Shown: piece by piece, positions 35,777-44,099 of the stretch | Layout: every line of letters begins with the position of its first letter | Numbering within the stretch: the stretch's first letter is position 1 | Origin: Thermomonospora echinospora | GTDB taxonomy: Bacteria > Actinomycetota > Actinomycetes > Streptosporangiales > Streptosporangiaceae | DNA: 64,000 bases | Direction: 5' to 3' | Assembly: GCF_900108175.1 (NCBI RefSeq) | Contig: NZ_FNVO01000001.1 | Coordinates: 833,499-897,498 of the forward strand | Made by a program: the position numbers and the translations under genes | Notes under the pieces: generated by a model | What the model saw: the letters and a program-made list of their open reading frames with translations, nothing else | Databases searched by the model: none | Told to the model about the DNA's origin: nothing

Positions 35777-36915
35777 CCGTCGCGATCGTGGGCGCCGCCG
35801 AATCCGACCTCGGGGTGACCGGCAAGTCCATCCTCACCCTTCAGGCGCAGGGCATCACCCGGGCGCTGGCCGACGCGGGGCTGTCGCTGTCCGACGTGGA
35901 CGGACTCGCCACGGCCGGCCTGTCCCGCTTCTCGACCGCGCAACTGGCGGAGTACCTGGGGCTGGAGCCGTCGTGGTCGGACTCGACCTTCGCCGGAGGT
36001 TCGGCGTTCGAGATGTACGTGGCGCGTGCCGTGCAGGCCATCGAGGCCGGACAGTGCTCGACCGTCGTCATCTCCTACGGCTCCAACCAGCGTTCGGCGA
36101 GGTCCCGCTCCCTGGGCGGTGTACAGGAAGCGCACATCCCGCAGGCGCAGTTCGAGGATCCCTACGCGCCGCTGTTCCCGCTGTCGTACTACGCCATGGC
36201 GGCGCAGCGTTACCTGCACTCCTACGGAGGCGGCAGGGAGTGGCTGGCAGAGGTGGCGGTGGCGGCCCGCGAGTGGGCACTGCTCAACCCGAAGGCGTTC
36301 CGCCACGAGGCCGGGCCGCTGACCGTCGAAGAGGTGCTGGCGGCCAAACCGGTCTCCTCTCCGCTGACGGTGGCCGACTGCTGCCTCGTCACGGACGGCG
36401 GAGGCGCGATCGTCCTGACGTCGCTGGAGCGGGCTCGCGACCTTCCCAAGCCGCCCGTCGTGGTGCTCGGATACGGCGAGTCGACGACCAACGCCTCCAT
36501 GACGGCCGTCGACGACCTGCTGCGGCCGGGTTCGTTCGCCTCCGGGCAGACGGCATTCCGGATGTCCGGGCTCAACCCGTCCGACGTGGACGTCCTGGAG
36601 GTCTACGACTCGTTCACCATCACCGTGCTGCTCACCCTGGAGGGACTGGGGTTCTGCAAGCCCGGAGAAGCGGGCGAGCTGGCGGCGAGCGGGCGGATCC
36701 GTCCCGGCGGCGACCTGCCGCTGAACACCTCCGGCGGCGGACTGTCCTACAACCACCCGGGCATGTTCGGGCTACTGCTGCTCATCGAAGCCGTCCGCCA
36801 GGTGCGCGGCGAGTGCGGCGAGCGGCAGGTCCCCGATGCCGAGATCGCCCTGGCGCACGGCACCGGCGGCATCTTCTCCACCCACGCGACCGTTCTGCTG
36901 GGGGCCGACCGATGA
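35773..36915 (+). CDS. SCP2-type thiolase-like protein (possible aldolase)
   Basis: This 380-residue thiolase-fold protein has FAGGSAFEMYVARAVQAIEA where a true thiolase has its nucleophilic Cys, and NTSGGGLSYNHPGMFGLLLL near the end. The Cys is absent, as in Ltp2-type aldolases. The following gene encodes a DUF35 protein that starts inside this one by four bases, the same pairing as at 5483-6667. It probably cleaves a C-C bond of a CoA ester by retro-aldol chemistry, or is a thiolase with unusual catalysis. Confidence 0.84.
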   Translation: MTVAIVGAAESDLGVTGKSILTLQAQGITRALADAGLSLSDVDGLATAGLSRFSTAQLAEYLGLEPSWSDSTFAGGSAFEMYVARAVQAIEAGQCSTVVISYGSNQRSARSRSLGGVQEAHIPQAQFEDPYAPLFPLSYYAMAAQRYLHSYGGGREWLAEVAVAAREWALLNPKAFRHEAGPLTVEEVLAAKPVSSPLTVADCCLVTDGGGAIVLTSLERARDLPKPPVVVLGYGESTTNASMTAVDDLLRPGSFASGQTAFRMSGLNPSDVDVLEVYDSFTITVLLTLEGLGFCKPGEAGELAASGRIRPGGDLPLNTSGGGLSYNHPGMFGLLLLIEAVRQVRGECGERQVPDAEIALAHGTGGIFSTHATVLLGADR

Positions 36916-37313
36916 GCGAACCGGAGATCCCCGTCGACGAGGTGACCGCCCCGTGGTGGGAGGCCACCCGCGAGAGGCGGCTGACCGTACAGCGGTGCCG
37001 AGCCTGTGGCCGCCATCAGCATTACCCGCGGGCGCTGTGCACCGGCTGCGGGGGCACCGACCTGGATTTCGCGGACGTCTCGGGCGTGGGCGTCGTCGAC
37101 GCCTTCACCATCGTGCACCGTGCCCCCCGTCCCGGGCCGGAGGTGCCCTACGTGGTGGCTCGCGTCCGCCTCGCCGAGGGGCCCGTCCTGCTGACCAACC
37201 TCGTGGGCGCCGATCCTGGCTCGTGGCGGTGTGACGCCCCCGTCCGGGTCTCCTGGCGTCCGTTGCCCGACGGCCGCCACCTGCCGGTGTTCGCCCCAGC
37301 TGACAAGGACTGA
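36912..37313 (+). CDS. DUF35 Zn-ribbon/OB-fold protein
   Basis: This 133-residue protein has a zinc ribbon (CRACGRHQHYPRALCTGCGG, residues about 27-46) and an OB-fold starting at GVGVVDAFTIVHRAP. It is the third DUF35 gene of the window and overlaps the thiolase-like gene by four bases, so the two should form a complex. The ATG has no strong ribosome-binding site and relies on coupling. Confidence 0.88.
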   Translation: MSEPEIPVDEVTAPWWEATRERRLTVQRCRACGRHQHYPRALCTGCGGTDLDFADVSGVGVVDAFTIVHRAPRPGPEVPYVVARVRLAEGPVLLTNLVGADPGSWRCDAPVRVSWRPLPDGRHLPVFAPADKD

Positions 37314-37320
37314 ATCGATC

Positions 37321-38484
37321 ATGGATTTCTCCCTCACCGCGGAACAGCAGTTGTTCCGCGACACCCTGCGGGACTTCGTCAACAAGGAGATCCGCCCCGT
37401 CGCCCAGGAGTGGGAGGCCTCCGGCCGCTACCCCACCGAGATCGTCGACGGGATGCGGGAGCTCGGCCTGTTCGGCCTGACCGTGCCCGAGGAGTACGGG
37501 GGGCTGGGCGTCGACATGGTGTCCTTCGCGCTGGTCTTCGAGGAGATCTCCAAGGGCTGGATGGGCATCGCCGGCATTCTCGGCAGCCATTCCCTGGCCT
37601 GCTGGATGATCAACAAGCACGGCACCGAGGAGCAGAAGGCACGCCTGCTGCCGGACCTGGCCACCGGCGCGCGCCGCACCGGCATCGGTCTCACCGAGCC
37701 CGGCGCCGGCACCGATCTGCAGGGCATCTCCACCACCGCGCGACTCGACGGCGACCATTACGTCGTCAACGGCAGCAAGACGTGGATCACCAACGCCCGC
37801 CACGCCGACCCGCTACCCGTCCTGGTCAAGACCGACCCGACGGCCAGGCCCGCCCACAAGGGCATGTCGGTCCTGCTGATCGACGCCGACACCCCCGGCT
37901 TCACGGTCTCCCGCGACCTGCCCAAGCTCGGTTACAAGGGCACCGAGTCGTGCGAGATCACCCTGGACGATGTCCGGGTGCCCAGGCAGAACCTCCTCGG
38001 CGGCGTCGAAGGCCGGGGTATGCAGCAGGTCCTGTCCGGCTTGGAGATCGGCCGCATCAACGTCGCGGCCCGTTCCCTGGGCATCGCCCAGGCCGCCTAC
38101 GACGAGGCGCTGTCCTACGCCGCCCAGCGTGAGGCGTTCGGCAGGCCGATCCACGACTTCCAGGCGATCCAGCTCAAGATCGCGGAGATGGCCATCAAGG
38201 TCCAGGCATCCCGCCTGCTGGTCTACTGGGCGGCCTCCCAGGCCGACGCCGGCCACCGTGTCGACATGGAGGCGGGAATGGCCAAGACCTTCGCCTCCGA
38301 GGCCGCCATTGAGTGTGCCCTGACCTCCATGCAGGTCCATGGTGGCTACGGCTACTCCAAGGAGTTCGTCGTCGAACGCCTCTACCGCGACGCTCCCTTG
38401 ATGAGCATCGGTGAGGGCACCAACGACATCATGCGCACCGTCATCGCCAAGGTGCTGACCAGCGGCCAGGGCGTCATCGGATGA
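37321..38484 (+). CDS. Acyl-CoA dehydrogenase
   Basis: This 387-residue enzyme is a canonical acyl-CoA dehydrogenase, starting MDFSLTAEQQLFRDTLRDF. It has GIGLTEPGAGTDLQGISTTA, YVVNGSKTWITNARHADP, REAFGRPIHDFQAIQLKIAE and SIGEGTNDIMRTVIAKVL with the catalytic Glu. It is likely to make the enoyl-CoA for the MaoC hydratases encoded upstream. It overlaps the next lyase gene by four bases. Confidence 0.93.
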   Translation: MDFSLTAEQQLFRDTLRDFVNKEIRPVAQEWEASGRYPTEIVDGMRELGLFGLTVPEEYGGLGVDMVSFALVFEEISKGWMGIAGILGSHSLACWMINKHGTEEQKARLLPDLATGARRTGIGLTEPGAGTDLQGISTTARLDGDHYVVNGSKTWITNARHADPLPVLVKTDPTARPAHKGMSVLLIDADTPGFTVSRDLPKLGYKGTESCEITLDDVRVPRQNLLGGVEGRGMQQVLSGLEIGRINVAARSLGIAQAAYDEALSYAAQREAFGRPIHDFQAIQLKIAEMAIKVQASRLLVYWAASQADAGHRVDMEAGMAKTFASEAAIECALTSMQVHGGYGYSKEFVVERLYRDAPLMSIGEGTNDIMRTVIAKVLTSGQGVIG

Positions 38485-39326
38485 CCGCCCGCTCCGCTCT
38501 GTACGTCCCCGGTGATGCGGCCGACAAGCTGGCCAAGGCGCTCGGCAAGGGCGCCGATGAGCTGATCGTCGATCTGGAGGACGCCGTGCCCCAGGCGGGC
38601 AAGGAGGCGGCCAGGGCGACGGTCGCCTCCTGGCTGGACGCGCTCCCCGCCGGAGGGGCGGGTCCCCGCCTGTGGGTACGGATCAACCCCGGCGAGCAGG
38701 GACACCAGGACCTGCGCGCCGTGGTGGCCCCGGGCCTGACCGGCGTCTGCGTCGCCAAGGCCGAGGACCCCGCCGACCTGGAGGCGCTGGACGCCCTGCT
38801 GACCGACCTGGAGCCGGAACGCGGCATCACCGAGCCCCTACGGCTCATTCCGCTGTTGGAGTCCGGCGAGGCCCTCTTCCGCGCACGCGAGCTGGCCCGT
38901 GCTCCGCGTGTGGTCCGGCTTCAGCTCGGTGAGGCGGACTTGGCCGCCGACCTGGGCGTCACGCCGTCCCCGGACGGTGGGGAGCTGCTGTGGGCGCGTT
39001 CGCAGGTGGTCGCCGCCAGCGCCGCCGCGAGGATCGACCCGCCCATCGCCCCGGTCAGCACTGACTTCCGCAACCTGGAAGCACTGCGGGAGTCCACGTG
39101 GACGCTGCGCCGCCTGGGCTTCTGGGGCCGAGCCTGCATCCACCCCGCCCAGATCGCGGTGGTCCACGAGGTCTTCACCCCCACCGAGGAGGAACTGGCC
39201 AAGGCCAAGGACGTCCTCGACCGTTACGGTGAGGCTCTCGCCGCCGGCTCCGGCGTCTGCCTGGACGCCCAGGGACGGCTCATCGACGAGGCGGTGGTCC
39301 GCTCCGCTCGCCGTCTCCTCTCCTGA
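38481..39326 (+). CDS. CitE-like HpcH/HpaI acyl-CoA lyase
   Basis: This 281-residue TIM-barrel protein belongs to the CitE/malyl-CoA lyase family. It starts RSALYVPGDAADKLAKAL and has ELIVDLEDAVPQAGKEAAR, LWVRINPGEQGHQDL and QLGEADLAADLG, which supply the Arg, Glu and Asp that bind Mg2+ and the acyl-CoA. Members cleave citramalyl-, malyl- or 3-hydroxy-3-methylglutaryl-type CoA esters. As last gene of the operon it would perform the final C-C cleavage after dehydrogenation and hydration. Strong hairpins follow. Confidence 0.88.
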   Translation: MTARSALYVPGDAADKLAKALGKGADELIVDLEDAVPQAGKEAARATVASWLDALPAGGAGPRLWVRINPGEQGHQDLRAVVAPGLTGVCVAKAEDPADLEALDALLTDLEPERGITEPLRLIPLLESGEALFRARELARAPRVVRLQLGEADLAADLGVTPSPDGGELLWARSQVVAASAAARIDPPIAPVSTDFRNLEALRESTWTLRRLGFWGRACIHPAQIAVVHEVFTPTEEELAKAKDVLDRYGEALAAGSGVCLDAQGRLIDEAVVRSARRLLS

Positions 39327-39345
39327 CACCAGCGTCGGATGCGAT

Positions 39346-39375
39346 GGGGCCCGCCGGCCGCAGCCGGCGGGCCCC
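39346..39375. terminator. Hairpin after the lyase gene
   Basis: A perfect 13-bp stem GGGGCCCGCCGGC with a CGCA loop lies 20 bases after the CitE-like stop. There is no T-run. Its position before a convergent gene suggests a terminator for the + operon. Confidence 0.6.
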
Positions 39376-39436
39376 GTCGCGTTCCCTGGCCGCGCCGGTC
39401 CGGCGCCATGGGCGCCGCGGGGGACGGGAGAACGCA

Positions 39437-39483
39437 GGACCCCCGGCGGAGCGGTGAGGGATCGGCCGCTCCGCCGGGGGTCC
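39437..39483. terminator. Long hairpin between convergent operons
   Basis: A perfect 18-bp stem, GGACCCCCGGCGGAGCGG and its complement, with an 11-base loop lies 17 bases from the end of the - strand flavoprotein gene. With the hairpin at 39346 it separates two convergent operons and probably stops both. Confidence 0.65.
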
Positions 39484-39499
39484 TCGGCATCCGCGGCCG

Positions 39500-40936
39500 C
39501 TACGAGCCCTGTTGCGCGGTGGCGGCGAGGCGGCGGCCGAGCAGCCGGCCGAAGGTGATCGCGGGGGTGACCAGCATGCCCGAGCAGAAGCTCTGACCGC
39601 AGGTGGCCGCTGCGCCGATCACTTCGCCGATCGCGTACAGGTGGGGCACCGAGGTCCCGTCGGTGCGCCGGACCCGGAAATCGGAGTCGATGTCGAGGCC
39701 GGCGAACGTGACCAGGGAGATGCCGTGGTTGCGGATCGCGTAGAACGGCCCCTGCTCCAGCGGCAGCGGCAGGTGGGTGCGTCCGAAGTCCGGGTCGGAG
39801 CCGGCGGCGACCGCCTCGTTGTAGCGGTTCACCGTCGCCACCAGCCCGGCGGGATCGATGCCGGCGTCCACGGCCAGCTCTTCCAGGGTCCCGGCCGAGT
39901 GGACGCCGACCCGCTGCCCGGCCCGGGCGCGCAGCTCGTCGGGAGTCCAGCCGACCACCAGCGGACGGCCCTGCCTCGTGGACTCCAGCATTGCGTCGTC
40001 GAACACGGTCCAGAAGGTCATGTCCTCGACGCGGGTGAGCGCCCGCTCCTTGACGTCGATCGAGAGCTCGTCCTCGGCGATCCAGCGGCGGCCTGACCTG
40101 TCGACGTAGATCTCCACCGGGGGGCGCTCTGCGGCGATGAGGAGCTGCCGGTCCGACCAGTTGGCCCTCCCCGGGGAGACGGGGTCGGGCAGCCCCCCGA
40201 AGGTGGGCAGGTAGGAACCGGTGCCGGTCACCGCGGCATCCAGTTCCTGGGCCAGCAGGATGCCGTCGCCGGTCGAGGTCGGGTGCGCCGCCGAGACGAG
40301 GGGTGCGCCTTCCAGCTCCAGGAACAGCTCCGGCTCGGCCGCGAAACCGCCCGTGGCCAGCACCACGTCGCCGGCGCGCACCTCCACCTCCCCTCCGCCG
40401 CGCAGTACGGTCACACCGGTGACCGCGCCCTCCTCATCGGTGGACAGACCGATGACGGGGGAGTTCTTCCACACATCCAGCCGTCCGGTGGCGACGGCCT
40501 CGGCGAGCAGACCCTCGAAGACCTCAAGGATCGACACGGCCTCATTGACGCCGTAGTAGGTGCGCGGTGTGCTGTACGGCTCGTGTCCGTAGATGATGCG
40601 CGGGGTCTCGGACGCGAACGTGAAGCCTCTGTCGTCCAGCCAGTCGATGGTCTCGGCGGCGTTCTCGGCGACGGTGGTGATCAGGTCCTCGCGGGCGGTG
40701 CCGGAGCTGATGCGGCGGATGTCGGCCAGATGGGCCTCGACCGAGTCGGTGATTCCGCGCTCGGCCTGCCGCCGGGTCCCGGCGGCCGCCATGTGGCCGC
40801 CGGAGATGTGCAGAGTGCCACCGATGCGCTGGTCCTTCTCGGCCAGCAGGACGCGGGCTCCGCCGAGCGCGGCCTCGGCCGCGCAGGGAATGCCCGCGGT
40901 GCCCGCTCCGACGACCACGAGGTCGTAACTTTCCAC
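39500..40936 (-). CDS. FAD-dependent oxidoreductase, fumarate-reductase flavoprotein type
   Basis: This 478-residue protein belongs to the FAD_binding_2 family of fumarate reductase, urocanate reductase and 3-ketosteroid dehydrogenase proteins. It starts DLVVVGAGTAGIPCAAEAAL (dinucleotide fold), followed by GGTLHISGGHMAAAGTRRQA, DVVLATGGFAAEPELF and VPHLYAIGEVIGAAATCGQ. It likely adds or removes hydrogen across a C-C bond of the unknown substrate. It is last in a four-gene - operon and is paralogous to 44927 in the divergent operon. No signal peptide is seen. Confidence 0.88.
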   Translation of the reverse strand: MESYDLVVVGAGTAGIPCAAEAALGGARVLLAEKDQRIGGTLHISGGHMAAAGTRRQAERGITDSVEAHLADIRRISSGTAREDLITTVAENAAETIDWLDDRGFTFASETPRIIYGHEPYSTPRTYYGVNEAVSILEVFEGLLAEAVATGRLDVWKNSPVIGLSTDEEGAVTGVTVLRGGGEVEVRAGDVVLATGGFAAEPELFLELEGAPLVSAAHPTSTGDGILLAQELDAAVTGTGSYLPTFGGLPDPVSPGRANWSDRQLLIAAERPPVEIYVDRSGRRWIAEDELSIDVKERALTRVEDMTFWTVFDDAMLESTRQGRPLVVGWTPDELRARAGQRVGVHSAGTLEELAVDAGIDPAGLVATVNRYNEAVAAGSDPDFGRTHLPLPLEQGPFYAIRNHGISLVTFAGLDIDSDFRVRRTDGTSVPHLYAIGEVIGAAATCGQSFCSGMLVTPAITFGRLLGRRLAATAQQGS

Positions 40937-40966
40937 GACTGGGATCTCCTGTAGTGCTTGCGGTTC

Positions 40967-41443
40967 TCAGGCGGAGGCGGTTTCGCCCGCAGCCGGTGGG
41001 GTGTACCAGCGCTCGGGCTCGGCGCCGGGCAGGCGGCGCTCCTCGACCATGGTGAGCCGGCTGAGCGCGCCGTTCTCGAAGTGCTGCCACAGCCGGGTGC
41101 GGTAGTCGCCGTCCGCCATCGACATCTCGACGATGCGCTCCTGCGGCCGCGCGTTCCAGCCGAAGGTGAAGAGGATGGCCTGGCCGCCCGCCCGGAGGGT
41201 CGTTCCCCACATCTCGTCGTCGACGAACTCGACACTGTCGCCGTCGACGACGGCGCGGTAGTAGCGGACCTCGGGTTCGGAGCCGTCACGGAGGTAGACG
41301 ACCTTCTCGGTCCAGTCGGTGCCCTCCATCAGGCCCTCCTGCCGGCTGGCGAAGCGCTCGAGCAGCTCACCCTCGGCGTCGAGCACGGTGTAGGTGCCCT
41401 CCCAGACTCCGGAGGTCCGCTGCAGGATCTCGGCGATCGTCAT
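40967..41443 (-). CDS. Small DUF3598-like (lipocalin-like) protein
   Basis: This 158-residue protein has no clear catalytic motif. It reads TSGVWEGTYTVLDAEGELLE near the start and DYRTRLWQHFENGALSRLTM towards the end. The same two segments recur in the proteins at 52601 and 53220, so the three are paralogues. The pattern of alternating strands with an initial GVWEGTY recalls DUF3598 beta-barrels, which may bind small hydrophobic ligands. The ATG at 41443 is chosen for a GGAG site five bases upstream; an ATG at 41446 is also possible. It lies between a flavoprotein and an aldehyde dehydrogenase gene. Confidence 0.7.
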   Translation of the reverse strand: MTIAEILQRTSGVWEGTYTVLDAEGELLERFASRQEGLMEGTDWTEKVVYLRDGSEPEVRYYRAVVDGDSVEFVDDEMWGTTLRAGGQAILFTFGWNARPQERIVEMSMADGDYRTRLWQHFENGALSRLTMVEERRLPGAEPERWYTPPAAGETASA

Positions 41444-41445
41444 CA

Positions 41446-42870
41446 TCACTCCGCGGTGTCGTAGTACCAGGGCCGGGGACCTGCGGTCTCCCGGACGAGC
41501 AGGGCGCGCCTGCGCAGGAAGCGCTGGACGGAGGGCCGTCCCATGCGCGAGCCGCCGAGTCCGGACATCTTGAAGGAGTTCTTCTCGGCCTCGGGGACCA
41601 TGCCGGTGAGGCAGACGTCGTTGACGCTGATGCCTCCGGCGTCGATCCGGTGCGCGATCGACAGTGCCTCCTCCGCCGTTCCGGCGAACACCGCGGCGCT
41701 GAGGCCGAACTCGGTGTCGTTGGCGAGCGCGACCGCCTCGTCCACCCCGTCATAGGCCATCACGGGGATGATCGGCCCGAAGGTCTCCTCGCGCATTAGC
41801 CGCATTGAGTGGTCGACCTCGGTCAGCACGGTCGGCCGCAGGTAGGAGCCGCCGTCGATGAGTTCGATCCGACCGCCGGTCCGGACGCGGGCGCCTCGTG
41901 CGACGGCGTCGTCCAGCTGCTCGCGGATGGTGTCGGTCTGCGCGCTCGTGATGATCGGGCCGATGTCACCGTCGGCGGGTGCGGGAAGGGCCAGTCGCAC
42001 TCGTTCGGCCTTGGCGACCAGCGTGTCGACGAACTCCTCGACGACGCCGCGGTCCACGTACACCCGCTCGATCGACATGCAGGCGTGCCCGGAGTTGATG
42101 GTCGAGCCCCACAGGATGGCGGACGCGGCGCTGTCCAGGTCGGCGGACGCGGTCACGACCGCCGGGTCCTTTCCGCCTAGTTCGAGGAAGGCGGGGATGA
42201 ATCGTTCGGCGGCCGACCGCGCGACCGCGCGGCCGGTGCGCACGCTGCCGGTGAAGCACACCGCGTCCGCGGCCTCGATCATCGCGGCGCCCGTCGCGCC
42301 GTCGCCCTCCACGACCGCGAAGACGTCGGCGAGGTCGGCGGCCTCACCGATGCACTCACGCAGCGCCGGGATGAAGCGGGGAGTCATCTCGCTCGGCTTC
42401 AGGATCACGGCGGAGCCGGCGAGGAGGGCCGGCACCGCGTCGATGAGAGAGAGCTGAAGGGGGAAGTTCCAGGGAGAGATCGCCGCGACGACCGGGTAGG
42501 CGACCAGGTCACCGCCGGTTCGGACCGCGGGGTCGCCCGTGGCGACCAGGCTCGCGGGCGCGAAGACCTCGGCGGCGAAGCCGGACGCCCGGTCGATCCC
42601 GGACAGGACGGCGTCCACCTCGATGAGCGAGACCTGGTGTCGGCCGGTGTCGGCCTCCAGCAGGCGGACGAGCTCCTCCCGCCGCCGGATGACCGCCTCC
42701 TTGAAGGCGGCCAGGACGGCGATCCGCTGCTCGACGGGCCGTGCCGCCCAGGCGGGCTGGGCGGCACGCAGCCGGTCGGCGATCCGCGTGACCGCGGCGG
42801 CGTCCAGTGCGGTGATCTCATAGTCGGGCCGGCCGGTGCGAGGGTTGCGGACGGATATCCGCTGCGTCAT
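41446..42870 (-). CDS. Aldehyde dehydrogenase
   Basis: This 474-residue NAD(P)-dependent aldehyde dehydrogenase oxidises an aldehyde to an acid. It has ISPWNFPLQLSLIDAVPALL, the catalytic Glu in FLELGGKDPAVV, the nucleophilic Cys in NSGHACMSIERVYV and EETFGPIIPVMAY. The order matches succinate-semialdehyde-type family members. The ATG follows GAGGAGAGA. It is part of a - operon with a flavoprotein, a DUF3598-like protein and a nitrilase-fold protein, so it may oxidise an aldehyde released by one of them. Confidence 0.93.
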   Translation of the reverse strand: MTQRISVRNPRTGRPDYEITALDAAAVTRIADRLRAAQPAWAARPVEQRIAVLAAFKEAVIRRREELVRLLEADTGRHQVSLIEVDAVLSGIDRASGFAAEVFAPASLVATGDPAVRTGGDLVAYPVVAAISPWNFPLQLSLIDAVPALLAGSAVILKPSEMTPRFIPALRECIGEAADLADVFAVVEGDGATGAAMIEAADAVCFTGSVRTGRAVARSAAERFIPAFLELGGKDPAVVTASADLDSAASAILWGSTINSGHACMSIERVYVDRGVVEEFVDTLVAKAERVRLALPAPADGDIGPIITSAQTDTIREQLDDAVARGARVRTGGRIELIDGGSYLRPTVLTEVDHSMRLMREETFGPIIPVMAYDGVDEAVALANDTEFGLSAAVFAGTAEEALSIAHRIDAGGISVNDVCLTGMVPEAEKNSFKMSGLGGSRMGRPSVQRFLRRRALLVRETAGPRPWYYDTAE

Positions 42871-42881
42871 GCGTTCTCTCC

Positions 42882-43928
42882 TCAGATCAGTCCGTCGGCG
42901 GCCAGCCGGTCGATCACGGCGCGCTGCGTCGACAGGAAGTGGCCGCGCTCGGTCTCGCCGGGCCGCACCGTGTCCGGCGGGTAGAAGGACGTGCCGGCAT
43001 AGCTCGGCGCGTAGAGCTCGAAGCGCTGGCGGGGGAGGAGGTTCATCATCTCCGGTGTCCGCCGCATCCGGCGCAGCGCGGCCAGGTCGAGTTCGGCGTT
43101 GGCGGCCATCGATTCGCCCTGCCCCGCCTTGGCCAGCACGTTCCCCCGGTAGTCGACGATCTGGCTGCCACCGTCCGCGGAGTGCGCGGGCAGTCCCATG
43201 CCGTACACGCCGGAGGTGTTGGCGGACACCACATACGCGCCGTTCTCCGCGGCACGGGCCAGCTTGGCGACGTTCTTCGGTGACAGCAGCGCGCTGCAGA
43301 CCTCGGAGGAGCCGTGCAGGAACACCTCGGCCCCGCGCATGGCCAGGCACCGGGCGACCTCGGGGAAGAGGATCTCCTCGGAGGCGATGGCGGCGAGGTT
43401 GCCGATCTCGGTGCGGGCCACGGGGAAGAGGGCGTCCTCCCCGTAGATCGACAGGTACCTGTCGAGGACGTCGTGCGGAGTCACGGCGAACATCGAGTTG
43501 AGCCGCCGGTAGCGAAGGACGGTCTTTCCCCGCGGGTCGAAGACGACCGACGCCTGGAAGTAGAGGCCGGGGAAGTGCTCGTCCAGTTCGTAGGCGTTGA
43601 CGCACAGGAACAGGCCGCTGTCCCGGCTGAGCTCGGCCAGCCGCGCGTACTCGGCGCCGTCGGGGTCGAGGGCGGCCCGCTCGCACCACTCCGGGAGCGG
43701 TTCGCCGATCGGATGCCCGGTCAGCAGGTACTCGGGGAGCACCACGAGCCTCAGCCCGCCGACGAACCGCTGGGTCGCCTCGACCTGGTCGGCCACCTGG
43801 TCGATCGCGGCCCGGATCATGTCGCGCGCAGCCGCGGTACTGGGGGCTCGGTTGATCGCGCGGCATGTGCTCTGCAGCGCGACCGCCCGGTAGGCGGTCA
43901 CCGGTTCAACCACATCGTCTTGGCTCAC
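42882..43928 (-). CDS. Nitrilase-superfamily protein with altered catalytic triad
   Basis: This 348-residue protein has the carbon-nitrogen hydrolase fold. The catalytic Glu is present in VVLPEYLLTG. The usual Lys position reads YRRLN, giving Arg, and the usual Cys position in the segment before FPE reads IASEEILFPE, giving Ser. The canonical Glu-Lys-Cys triad is therefore Glu-Arg-Ser. It may be a separate subfamily with other chemistry, or a non-catalytic protein. The GTG start is set by a GAGG site five bases upstream. It is first in its operon, directly downstream of IclR box A. Confidence 0.8.
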   Translation of the reverse strand: MSQDDVVEPVTAYRAVALQSTCRAINRAPSTAAARDMIRAAIDQVADQVEATQRFVGGLRLVVLPEYLLTGHPIGEPLPEWCERAALDPDGAEYARLAELSRDSGLFLCVNAYELDEHFPGLYFQASVVFDPRGKTVLRYRRLNSMFAVTPHDVLDRYLSIYGEDALFPVARTEIGNLAAIASEEILFPEVARCLAMRGAEVFLHGSSEVCSALLSPKNVAKLARAAENGAYVVSANTSGVYGMGLPAHSADGGSQIVDYRGNVLAKAGQGESMAANAELDLAALRRMRRTPEMMNLLPRQRFELYAPSYAGTSFYPPDTVRPGETERGHFLSTQRAVIDRLAADGLI

Positions 43929-43934
43929 ACACAC

Positions 43935-43965
43935 CTCTGTTCCGCCTGACGAAACGCTGTTTCTA
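43935..43965 (-). promoter_or_regulatory. IclR box A
   Basis: The minus strand carries GAAACAGCGTTTC, a palindrome, followed after seven bases by GCGGAACAGAG, the same layout as the other five 31-bp elements. It lies only seven bases upstream of the nitrilase-fold gene start, so a bound protein would block initiation. Confidence 0.65.
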
Positions 43966-44046
43966 ACGACTATAGGGAGGGTGTCGCGTTTTGGGAAGTC
44001 TGCGGGGTTCCGCGGTGGGCGTCGGCGGGGATACGCTCCTTCTTGA

Positions 44047-44077
44047 TTGGAACAGTGTTCCGTGTGATGGAACAAGC
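44047..44077 (+). promoter_or_regulatory. IclR box B
   Basis: GGAACAGTGTTCC, a perfect palindrome with 5-bp arms, is followed after seven bases by TGGAACAAGC, the direct third half-site. It lies 23 bases before the VOC gene at 44100. With box A it controls both divergent operons. Confidence 0.65.
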
Positions 44078-44099
44078 AAGGTGAGGGGGAGGTGCGACG

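Noticed and set aside
39346-39483. Paired hairpins as a mobile-element end or REP element
   Set aside because: The two stems differ in sequence and lie between convergent genes, which terminator function explains. No transposase or target duplication was seen.
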